From Chitinophagales bacterium (lineage in GTDB: Bacteria; Bacteroidota; Bacteroidia; Chitinophagales; UBA2359): DNA of 6,157 bases. A program made the translations under genes and the position numbers. The number at the start of each line of letters is the position of its first letter. The first letter of the stretch is position 1. Shown here piece by piece: positions 1 through 6,107 of this stretch. Under the pieces are notes generated by a model, which was given only the letters and a program-made list of their open reading frames with translations, was not told the origin of the DNA and searched no databases. Location: contig JAHDDN010000334.1 of the NCBI GenBank assembly GCA_020629335.1, positions 1 through 6,157 of the forward strand, written 5' to 3'.

Positions 1-109
1 CCTAAGCTCCGTAGGTCGCAGCATAAACGCCCCATACCACTACCATCCCTAAGCCAAAACAATAACGATTTATCATATTTTACCCTTAAGAACTATAAAT
101 TTTATACGC

Positions 110-122
110 TTTACAATGTAAA
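110..122. promoter_or_regulatory. Palindromic site TTTACA-A-TGTAAA (possible operator, copy 1)
   Basis: Perfect 6-bp arms flank a single central A: TTTACA at 110-115 and TGTAAA at 117-122. The same core CAATGTAAA recurs at 250-258 within a second near-palindrome. Paired dyad sites ahead of a gene are a typical layout for a dimeric DNA-binding regulator, but no regulator gene is in the window and I cannot assign a family. In AT-rich DNA a 13-bp palindrome can also occur by chance. Confidence 0.25.
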
Positions 123-149
123 TTTCACTAAAATTGAAATAGGGTTTCG

Positions 150-182
150 TTGATATGTGTTTTGGTTTGATAATTAGTTTTG
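150..182 (+). promoter_or_regulatory. Weak candidate Bacteroidota promoter
   Basis: TAGTTTTG at 175-182 fits the Bacteroidota -7 consensus TAnnTTTG exactly. The best upstream -33 partner is TTG at 150-152, about 22 bases away, whereas about 19 is usual, so the pair is imperfect. If used, transcription would start near 190 and leave a leader of roughly 215 bases carrying the second palindrome and the hairpin pair. This rests on one short consensus match in T-rich DNA; a start closer to the gene is equally possible. Confidence 0.18.
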
Positions 183-244
183 TACGGCATTTTGATTGGG
201 TTTTTTAATATGCGTTTTAAGCTAAAAATACGCCGAAAATGGCC

Positions 245-259
245 GTTTGCAATGTAAAC
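245..259. promoter_or_regulatory. Near-palindromic site GTTTGCA-A-TGTAAAC (possible operator, copy 2)
   Basis: The 7-base arms GTTTGCA (245-251) and TGTAAAC (253-259) are complementary except for one G/T position. The site shares CAATGTAAA with the perfect palindrome at 110-122. The two centres (116 and 252) are 136 bp apart, close to a whole number of helical turns, so a regulator could in principle bind both on the same face. This is a pattern observation; binding is inferred only. Confidence 0.25.
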
Positions 260-335
260 TTTGCCAAATGCTTTCCTTGTAAAAGAGAAACAATAAAATT
301 AATATTGTTCTGTCAATACATAATAGGAGTTTTCT

Positions 336-366
336 TTTCTAATATACCCAATTAGAAATATCTAAT
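336..366 (+). promoter_or_regulatory. Overlapping alternative hairpins in the leader
   Basis: The blocks TCTAAT (338-343), ATTAGA (351-356) and TCTAAT (361-366) let the middle block pair with either neighbour. The left option extends to 8 bp (336-343 with 351-358, 7-base loop). The right option is 6 bp with a 4-base loop. Only one can form at a time. All pairs are AU-rich, so stability is low, and no terminator-type GC stem or downstream U tract accompanies them. It could be an operator-like array or chance. Confidence 0.2.
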
Positions 367-403
367 TTATTGAACAATTTTTTTTAACCCTGAAATTTTT
401 ATC

Positions 404-3400
404 ATGAATAAATCAAATGTATTTTTGTTTTTATTGTTTATTTTTTTTTGTGAAAACACACAAATAATGCAAGCACAAGAACTGCCTCCAACAACCGATA
501 ATTTTTTTAATGCAGTCCTGTGTGCTGATGGAACTGTCCAAAGTTGTGGGCAAAACGTAGATGGGCAATTGGGATTAGGTTTTGAAAGTAGTGGAGAATA
601 TTATTTTGCTACTATACCTAATTTTGCTCAGGTGAAAGCTATCTCTATTGGTGGGGATCACATGCTTGCGTTGAAATGTGATGGAACCGTTTGGAGTTGG
701 GGAAATAATTATAGTGGTCAACTAGGCTTAGGTACTACAGGAGGCGAAAATTCAAGTCCTGTCCAGATTCCTAACTTAGAAAATGTTGTGCAAATTTCTG
801 CTGGTGCCTTTCATTCAATGGCTCTGCTTGATGATGGAAGAGTAATGATTTGGGGTAAGAACTCCTATGGTCAATTGGGAAATGGAAGTACAACGGACAG
901 TTATTCACCTATTGAAGTAGAGGGAATTGAAAATGCCATTGATATATCTGTTCAACGATTTACATCCATAGCATTATTGGAAGATGGTACTGTAAGATGT
1001 TGGGGCAAAAATAACTTTGGAAATTTAGGAATTGGTACAACTAACAATAATAACCTATTACCACAAGAACCAATAGGTGTTTCCAATGTAAAAGATATTG
1101 AGTCAGGTGAAGGACAAACTTTTGCAATTCTCGAAAATGGAACTGTGATGGTTTGGGGAGAAAATAGCGCTGGTGTAGCAGGTATTGGGTATGCAGGGAA
1201 TACGGTTAGTACCCCAACATTAATACCTGATTTGAATAATGTAATAGATATTGCATCAGGAGATAGCTTTGCGACAGCACTTTTAGTAGATGGGACAATA
1301 ATGGTTTGGGGTTCGGGAATCATGAATGGCTTATGTACTTTTGTTGGGAGTAATATCCCCGTATTAGGACCAAGCATTGACGGCGTATTTGATCTACAAG
1401 TAAGTGCAAGTAGTAAAAATGTAGTAGCTTATTTAGAAGATAATAGTGTGCGAATTTGGGGAAGTAATAATTATGGGCAAATAGGTATAGGCATCGCGGA
1501 CATGGGTAGTGGGTGTTCTCCTCAAGAACCTATAGGGGTTTGTGGGGTAGGAGATATTGGCTTATGTCAGATATGCCCTGAGTTATTAATTGGAGCAGAA
1601 GCAGTAGATTGTTGTATGAGTCATTTAGAAAATACTCTAAATGAGCAAACTAATCTGTTAAATATAAGCTTAATTGATGATAGGCCTGCCTATGTTGTCG
1701 CAGAAAATGAAACGTGGTATCCTGAATCAAACCCTTTCGTCGAAAATAACTTAATAGAAGCTGGAACGCCTCTATACATGGAAATTGATTTAGTGATTCC
1801 TGAAGGGGTATCACTAAATCTTTACCAAATGAATATCCATTTTGCCTCTCAATGCAGGCTTCTAGTTGAGAAAGGAGGAAGTTTAAAGCTACACGGAATC
1901 GATTCTGAACCAACGGTCTTAAAGGGAATGTGTGGTGCTGTATGGCAAGGAGTACAAGTGGAAGGACCAGGAGAAGATGCTATCAGAGGCTACTTATCTT
2001 CTTCGAATTATAATTATGGCTCTTTTGAAAATGTAAGCTTTGCTCAAATTGAGGATGCGATTGTCGGACTTAGTGCGATGAAACTGCCGTTGATGGAAAC
2101 CAATGATTTGAATTTATTAGACCTTCCTAATTTTGCCCCTTTAGAAAGTATGCCATCTCTTACTTCTAGCTATTTAGCAGATTATGTGAATAGTCCATTA
2201 GCACATGCTAGTGCTGGTGGCGTAGTTAATACAATTAAAGGTATAGTTTTCGAAAATTGTTTTCAAGGAGTAAACCTAAGTTGGTATAAAAATGTATACG
2301 GACAAGGAAATAATATTTGTGTATTGAGTGGAGGTGTTTTTAAGAGTTCATCTCTAGCTTACCCTTTTTCTGAAATGGGAACTAATGCCCATAAAAGTGA
2401 AGTGGGTATCATGCTTAATAATTATGATTACTTGACTATCGGAGGTCTCGCTTTTGCTAATAATCAATTTTTAAATCAAAAATATGGTTTGCGTGCGGTA
2501 GAGGCGACCCATGTATCTATAGAACGAAACTATTTTGAAAATTGTGAGATTGGAGCATCTATTTTTAATGGATTTGCTAATTCGTTCAATGATGAAATGC
2601 TAATTCAAGATAATGCATTTGAAAATAGTAAAATTGCAATCCAAGCAAGCGGAGTAAGTGGATTGCAAATTAACTCAAATTATATTAATGAAAATACGCC
2701 ATTAGCATTTAATACCATAGGGCTATTTTTGCGAGCTAGTGGGTTTGAAGTAGAAAATAATAAAATTAATAATGTACTCTTAGGTACTGTCTTATTAAGC
2801 AATCATACACCAGCTAGTTATTTAAAATTGAATAAGTTTAATAACACCGTGGCAGGTGTTTGGGCATTAGGTGCTAATTATCCAGATGTTCAGTTAAGTT
2901 GTAATGATTTCAATCAATACGCAGTAGCACTATTAATTGATGACTATGAACACCCATTTTTGCCTTTGTTTAATGAGGAAGGTGCTTTTTCTGATCAAGG
3001 ATCTTGCGGCGGTATAAACGAACATTTGGCCAATAATGTGTTCAATGGAAGTACAAATGCCTTCAACGATATTATTTCTAATATTGACCAAGAATTTACC
3101 TATTTAGTCGACCTAAACGAGTCGCTTCCATTGGTAAATAATGCAAATCTGGTCAATTTAGAAGATTGCATAGGCTTGAATAGCGATGATTGTGCTAGCG
3201 GAATTATTGCAGATGATGAAGATATTATCTCTTTAATAAATGAATCCGAAACCAACAAAGCAGTCATTCAAAAAACTCGTCACTATGCCCAAAATGATGA
3301 TATGGAGGCAGCGCAAAACTTACTAGAGGAAGTAAATAATACGCAATCTAAAAAACTACTAATTCAACAGTATATAGAAAATGGAAATCACAGTATGGCT

Positions 3401-3937
3401 ACTTCAACATTGAATGAATATTTAGAGGAAAGTAATGATGATGAATATTACAATCTATATAATCAATACAATGGGATAAAAGAGGAAGAACGAAAATTAT
3501 GGGAAATGACCAGTACTGAAGAAGCTAATGTGAGAGCAATTGCTCAAACAAACCAAGCAACTTCTTATGATGCTCAAACTATTTTATTTCTTGCTTATGG
3601 AGAAGAATTTCCAATCGAATTACCCGCTCTTCCCGATTTTTTAAGCGAAGAACAACTAAACATCATCTTTAAAGTAGGAGAACAAAGCACTGATTCTTTT
3701 AGCTATGAATTCTATCCTAACCCAAGCATCGGAGAATTATATGTGGATTGTCAACTGAGTTCTTCGGAAAATTTACAAATGGATTTATACAGCTTAGAAG
3801 GAAAACTAATGCACTCACAAAACATCAATCAAGGAAGTAATCAAATAAAAATAGATCAACTCCCAACAGGACCCTATTATTATCAGATTTCTTCTAAAGA
3901 AGATATTCAAAAAGGTAAAATTACAATCATAAAATAA
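404..3937 (+). CDS. T9SS-secreted surface protein: RCC1 propeller + right-handed beta-helix + sorting domain
   Basis: This is a 1177-residue secreted multidomain protein. Residues 1-24 form a signal peptide with a Phe/Leu-rich core and likely cleavage after MQA. Residues 35-386 hold seven RCC1-type repeats. Their xWG signatures fall at 47-49 (SCG), 98-100, 149-151, 199-201, 250-252, 301-303 and 351-353, a 50-51 residue period, and NxxGQLGxG loops follow most of them; this predicts a seven-bladed propeller. A Cys-rich hinge follows (371-404, including CQIC and CC). Residues 435-520 resemble the entry strands of Bacteroidota beta-helix proteins (ETWYPESNP, CGAVWQGVQV). Residues 540-890 are a right-handed parallel beta-helix with recurring N-x-F-x-N turns, such as IERNYFENC and IQDNAFENS. 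Residues 937-1065 are helical, with two TPR-like helix pairs. Residues 1101-1177 are a T9SS type A sorting domain (FYPNPS, YSLEGKL, LPTGPYYYQI). No catalytic residues are evident; binding or adhesion is inferred. The ATG is the only start that gives a full signal peptide, and no SD is seen. It is the first gene of a likely two-gene operon. Confidence 0.93.
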   Translation: MNKSNVFLFLLFIFFCENTQIMQAQELPPTTDNFFNAVLCADGTVQSCGQNVDGQLGLGFESSGEYYFATIPNFAQVKAISIGGDHMLALKCDGTVWSWGNNYSGQLGLGTTGGENSSPVQIPNLENVVQISAGAFHSMALLDDGRVMIWGKNSYGQLGNGSTTDSYSPIEVEGIENAIDISVQRFTSIALLEDGTVRCWGKNNFGNLGIGTTNNNNLLPQEPIGVSNVKDIESGEGQTFAILENGTVMVWGENSAGVAGIGYAGNTVSTPTLIPDLNNVIDIASGDSFATALLVDGTIMVWGSGIMNGLCTFVGSNIPVLGPSIDGVFDLQVSASSKNVVAYLEDNSVRIWGSNNYGQIGIGIADMGSGCSPQEPIGVCGVGDIGLCQICPELLIGAEAVDCCMSHLENTLNEQTNLLNISLIDDRPAYVVAENETWYPESNPFVENNLIEAGTPLYMEIDLVIPEGVSLNLYQMNIHFASQCRLLVEKGGSLKLHGIDSEPTVLKGMCGAVWQGVQVEGPGEDAIRGYLSSSNYNYGSFENVSFAQIEDAIVGLSAMKLPLMETNDLNLLDLPNFAPLESMPSLTSSYLADYVNSPLAHASAGGVVNTIKGIVFENCFQGVNLSWYKNVYGQGNNICVLSGGVFKSSSLAYPFSEMGTNAHKSEVGIMLNNYDYLTIGGLAFANNQFLNQKYGLRAVEATHVSIERNYFENCEIGASIFNGFANSFNDEMLIQDNAFENSKIAIQASGVSGLQINSNYINENTPLAFNTIGLFLRASGFEVENNKINNVLLGTVLLSNHTPASYLKLNKFNNTVAGVWALGANYPDVQLSCNDFNQYAVALLIDDYEHPFLPLFNEEGAFSDQGSCGGINEHLANNVFNGSTNAFNDIISNIDQEFTYLVDLNESLPLVNNANLVNLEDCIGLNSDDCASGIIADDEDIISLINESETNKAVIQKTRHYAQNDDMEAAQNLLEEVNNTQSKKLLIQQYIENGNHSMATSTLNEYLEESNDDEYYNLYNQYNGIKEEERKLWEMTSTEEANVRAIAQTNQATSYDAQTILFLAYGEEFPIELPALPDFLSEEQLNIIFKVGEQSTDSFSYEFYPNPSIGELYVDCQLSSSENLQMDLYSLEGKLMHSQNINQGSNQIKIDQLPTGPYYYQISSKEDIQKGKITIIK

Positions 3938-3958
3938 CTCATCTTTAAAACAATTTCT

Positions 3959-5683
3959 ATGAAAAATCTACTATTGATTTTTATACTTACTTTTTGTCTA
4001 TACCAAATGGGGAATGGGCAAGATAAATACTTTGAAAAAACATACACCTTAGCAGATGATAATATCAATCATCAAGGCTATAGAATCCTATTAAATAATG
4101 ATAACACCTACAAACTGTATTCAGCAGCAATAGACAATGGCAATTGGTATTCAACAGTCCTAAATGCCGATTTAGAGGGGAATCTATATGATATAAAAGA
4201 GTATAAATTAACACCATCCGATCCAGACTACACACTAAGCCTACAAGGCTTAGATGCTTGCGTAGGAAATGAAAATTATGCCATTGCTGGGCGCTCTGAA
4301 TCTTATGATACACTAGGTCAAAACTATTCCACTAATGGCTTCCTACTTACTGTAGATGAAACTTGTGATAGCCTAAACTTATTCCTATTTGATCAAGGGG
4401 GCATAGATAGAGAATTCTATTGTGTCGCTCCTACTGCTGATAATGGATTTATGTTGGCAGGCTCTGCCAACTATGGAGCGGGAGAAACTCCTTATTTCCT
4501 AAGAGTTGATAGTAATGGAGAATTTGTTTTTGAAGCTAATTTTCTTGAATTTTCTTCAGATATGGAAAAAGGTAGATTCAGTGCCATCGCTTCAATAGAA
4601 AATGGTGGATTTGTATTAGTCGGTACTCCCAATTATAGCGCTGAACCAGCAGATAGAGATGCTTTTTTAGTGGAAATTTCTGCTGATGGAGAAATAAGCA
4701 ATAGCCAACTAATCGACTTTGGGCATAGTGACTCAGCAATGGACATCAAACAAACAAGTGATGGCGGATTTATATTGGCTATGCACAAAGGTAATGAAGT
4801 AGCTATGCCTACTTCAGACTTAGAAGGTGTAGGGGTGATGGTCAAATACAATAGCGATTTAGCTTATGAATGGGAAATCGAAATTTGTAATAATCAAACC
4901 ACACAAGCAGTTATCGAGTTAGCAGATAATAAATTTGCTATCTGCGGCTCTCACGAATATGAGGATGGAGAGATTGACCTCACTATCGCCAAAGTAGCCA
5001 TCATTGATAATGAACCTATCCTTCAATGGAGACGCTTCTATGGCGATGATGGAGTCGATAATGCTTTTGATATAATTGCCTCTCCAGATGATTCCAATGG
5101 TTTCACGATGATAGGCCGATCTGATAGTACAGACATCAATCATCTATACCTAATCAAAACCAACTGTATGGGATTAATTAATCTCCCAGAAGCTAATTTT
5201 GAGGTGGAAATGAATGAACTAACAGCAGCCTTTAATAACGTCAGTCAATATGTATATCCCGACAGTATAGACGGCGGACAATACTTGTGGGACTTTGGTG
5301 ATGGCAATACTTCTACAGCAATTAACCCAACTCATACATTTGCGGAAGGCGGTATCTATGATGTTACACTCACAGCCATCGTTTGTGATGATACATCCAT
5401 CTTTACCCAAACGATTAACACATTAACGGATATTCAAAATATCTCAAACGCAAACATACAATTGTATCCTAACCCAGCTAATGATATTTTACAAATCCAA
5501 CAAACAGATCATCAAACATACGATTATGAATTATTTAACTCAAAAGGCCAGCTCATAGATAAAGGCCAATTAAATCAGGACCAAAATAGTCTAAATACCA
5601 AAGATTTTTACAATGGCATCTACTTCCTACAATTAAGGAACGAACACTACAGTATGACACAAAGAATAGTCATCCAACACTAA
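3959..5683 (+). CDS. T9SS-secreted protein: seven-repeat propeller + PKD domain + sorting domain
   Basis: This is a 574-residue secreted protein. Residues 1-20 are a signal peptide (MKN, then a Leu/Ile/Phe core, likely cut after GNG). Residues 47-405 contain seven related units, near 47-78, 104-140, 161-190, 215-247, 268-305, 323-357 and 379-405. Each is built as D/N-G-G-F-x-L-x-G, a polar loop, a hydrophobic strand such as YFLRVD or AFLVEI, then a D-x-x-G-like turn. The 53-57 residue spacing suggests a seven-bladed beta-propeller of the type common in Bacteroidota secreted proteins. Residues 413-489 are a PKD domain with the hallmark WDFGDGN (444-450) and an NPTHTF-x(4)-IYDVTLTA strand. Residues 497-574 are a T9SS type A sorting domain (LYPNPAND at 502-509, NGIYFLQL, final RIVIQH). 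PKD domains usually mediate carbohydrate or protein contact; no enzyme motif is visible. The gene starts 21 bases after the upstream stop with no terminator or clear SD between, so co-transcription is likely. Ligand and exact role are unknown. Confidence 0.92.
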   Translation: MKNLLLIFILTFCLYQMGNGQDKYFEKTYTLADDNINHQGYRILLNNDNTYKLYSAAIDNGNWYSTVLNADLEGNLYDIKEYKLTPSDPDYTLSLQGLDACVGNENYAIAGRSESYDTLGQNYSTNGFLLTVDETCDSLNLFLFDQGGIDREFYCVAPTADNGFMLAGSANYGAGETPYFLRVDSNGEFVFEANFLEFSSDMEKGRFSAIASIENGGFVLVGTPNYSAEPADRDAFLVEISADGEISNSQLIDFGHSDSAMDIKQTSDGGFILAMHKGNEVAMPTSDLEGVGVMVKYNSDLAYEWEIEICNNQTTQAVIELADNKFAICGSHEYEDGEIDLTIAKVAIIDNEPILQWRRFYGDDGVDNAFDIIASPDDSNGFTMIGRSDSTDINHLYLIKTNCMGLINLPEANFEVEMNELTAAFNNVSQYVYPDSIDGGQYLWDFGDGNTSTAINPTHTFAEGGIYDVTLTAIVCDDTSIFTQTINTLTDIQNISNANIQLYPNPANDILQIQQTDHQTYDYELFNSKGQLIDKGQLNQDQNSLNTKDFYNGIYFLQLRNEHYSMTQRIVIQH

Positions 5684-5700
5684 GGAATGATGAAAAAATA

Positions 5701-5823
5701 AAATTACAAATTTTGATGCAGGATTTTTTTGTCTAAGAAGGCAAAAAATGTAGTCAATGCAGCGCATTGCCGAGGCTTTTTAACGCACTTAGACAGAAAA
5801 AAGGCCAGTCAAAAATGTAATTT
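5701..5823. repeat. 123-base nested inverted repeat / folded element in the 3' UTR
   Basis: The element begins 17 bases after the second stop. Outer arms AAATTACA (5701-5708) and TGTAATTT (5816-5823) pair perfectly. TTTTGA (5711-5716) then pairs with TCAAAA (5809-5814) after a small 2x1 bulge. A 14-bp stem with one G-U pair joins 5724-5737 to 5788-5801 and includes GTCTAAG/CTTAGAC. At the apex CAATGC (5755-5760) pairs with GCATTG (5764-5769) around a 3-base AGC loop. Concentric stems over this length are unlikely by chance even in AT-rich DNA. It could be a small non-autonomous mobile repeat (MITE- or REP-like), or a structured RNA that protects the operon mRNA 3' end. No protein is encoded and I saw no clear target-site duplication. 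Confidence 0.6.
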
Positions 5824-5872
5824 GTTTAAGAATCGTTCCTAACAGATAATTTAATTTTGTCCACCGTTTTAT

Positions 5873-5909
5873 AAGCCCCATAGTCTTGGAAAAGATTATG
5901 GGGCTTTTT
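5873..5909 (+). terminator. Strong intrinsic terminator after the two-gene operon
   Basis: A 15-bp stem pairs 5873-5887 with 5892-5906. It includes the block AAGCCCCATA/TATGGGGCTT and one G-U pair, is capped by a GGAA tetraloop (5888-5891, GNRA type), and runs into TTTTT at 5905-5909. This is a textbook Rho-independent terminator for rightward transcription. It lies about 190 bases beyond the stop of the second gene, so the folded element at 5701-5823 should be part of the transcript. On the minus strand the T tract is interrupted (TTATAAAA), so leftward termination would be weaker. Confidence 0.9.
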
Positions 5910-5932
5910 GATTTGCCTTGAATTAGGTAAGA

Positions 5933-5953
5933 AGACGTTGCATTGCAATGTCT
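5933..5953. repeat. 21-bp near-perfect palindrome AGACGTTGCA-T-TGCAATGTCT
   Basis: Ten-base arms (5933-5942 and 5944-5953) flank a single T and are complementary except for one G/T position. The centre is the perfect palindrome CATTGCAATG (5941-5950). From memory, sequences of the type AGAGACGTTGCA...TGCAACGTCTCT are dispersed in many copies in Bacteroidota and cyanobacterial genomes as small intergenic repeats; I could not check this here. It lies 24 bases past the terminator and outside any gene. Confidence 0.5.
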
Positions 5954-5978
5954 CTTATGAGATTTTTAAAGGTTAAAG

Positions 5979-6022
5979 CGGTCTCTCTTCTGACAGCGCA
6001 GCGATCTGACCTCTATAGACCA
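5979..6022. repeat. 44-bp direct repeat, copy 1
   Basis: This copy matches 6064-6107 at 40 of 44 positions. The differences are at 5993, 6010, 6017 and 6018. The first 38 bases match at 36 positions and include the GC-rich core CAGCGCAGCGATCTGA, which stands out from the AT-rich surroundings. No reading frame on the plus strand uses it. It looks like one member of an intergenic repeat family; genome-wide copy number is unknown. Confidence 0.75.
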
Positions 6023-6036
6023 TCGACTATGGACTA
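6013..6036. repeat. Imperfect palindrome / short tandem at the end of repeat copy 1
   Basis: TAG-A-CCAT (6016-6023) pairs with ATGG-A-CTA (6029-6036) around a 5-base loop, with one A/A mismatch. The same stretch also reads as two direct copies of CTATRGACY (6013-6021 and 6027-6035) with a 14-base period. It overlaps the tail of the first 44-bp repeat and is absent after the second, so it is probably a separate small repeat element abutting it. Confidence 0.4.
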
Positions 6037-6063
6037 AAAAAATCTGATAGTAAGCGTAGCGAA

Positions 6064-6107
6064 CGGTCTCTCTTCTGTCAGCGCAGCGATCTGATCTCTA
6101 TCAACCA
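6064..6107. repeat. 44-bp direct repeat, copy 2
   Basis: This is the second copy of the unit at 5979-6022, offset by 85 bp in the same orientation. It is preceded by AGCGTAGCGA (6053-6062), a near echo of its internal AGCGCAGCGA (6080-6089). Copy 1 appears to lack this extra lead-in, reading AAGCG directly into GTCTC. A leftward open frame entering from the right edge runs through this copy, so part of it could be translated if a convergent gene lies beyond the window. Confidence 0.75.

Larger units (their letters stand above)
1..403. other. Upstream intergenic region, no convincing gene
   Basis: This 403-base stretch ahead of the first gene is AT-rich and carries no reading frame I would call. 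The first 76 bases are richer in G and C than the rest, and may be the remnant or edge of something outside the window. The remainder looks like a regulatory leader. It contains two related palindromic sites (110-122 and 245-259), one loose match to the Bacteroidota promoter pattern (150-182), and a short hairpin pair (336-366). The last 30 bases before the start codon are T- and A-rich with no GGAGG-like site, which is normal for Bacteroidota leaders. Confidence 0.6.

Noticed and set aside
2..76. Minus-strand 24-codon ORF (ATG at 76, TAG at 2-4) with a hydrophobic stretch GLGMVVVWGVY
   Set aside because: It is too short, has no clear ribosome binding site and ends at the window edge. The stretch is slightly GC-rich and could equally be a piece of intergenic repeat. 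Nothing supports translation.
1..153. Plus-strand frame open from the left edge to a TGA at 151-153, possibly the C-terminus of an upstream gene
   Set aside because: The 50 codons encode a basic, Asn/Lys/Tyr-rich sequence typical of translated AT-rich non-coding DNA, with no domain pattern.
240..265. Promoter built from TTTG at 246-249 and TAAACTTTG at 255-263
   Set aside because: The two boxes are only 5 bases apart and the second has one extra base relative to TAnnTTTG, so they cannot form a Bacteroidota promoter.
952..1913. Minus-strand frames inside the first gene (952-1377 and 1650-1913)
   Set aside because: They lie wholly within a well-supported coding sequence whose domains are recognisable. 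Their translations show no domain logic and are shadow frames.
3938..3958. Terminator or promoter between the two genes
   Set aside because: The 21-base gap has no stem and no T tract, and is too short for a full promoter.
4065..5410. Several minus-strand frames of 63-82 codons inside the second gene
   Set aside because: They overlap clear propeller and PKD coding sequence and show no independent signals.
5979..6107. CRISPR array
   Set aside because: There are only two units, the 44-bp repeat is followed by a 41-bp gap that itself contains repeat material, and no cas gene is present.
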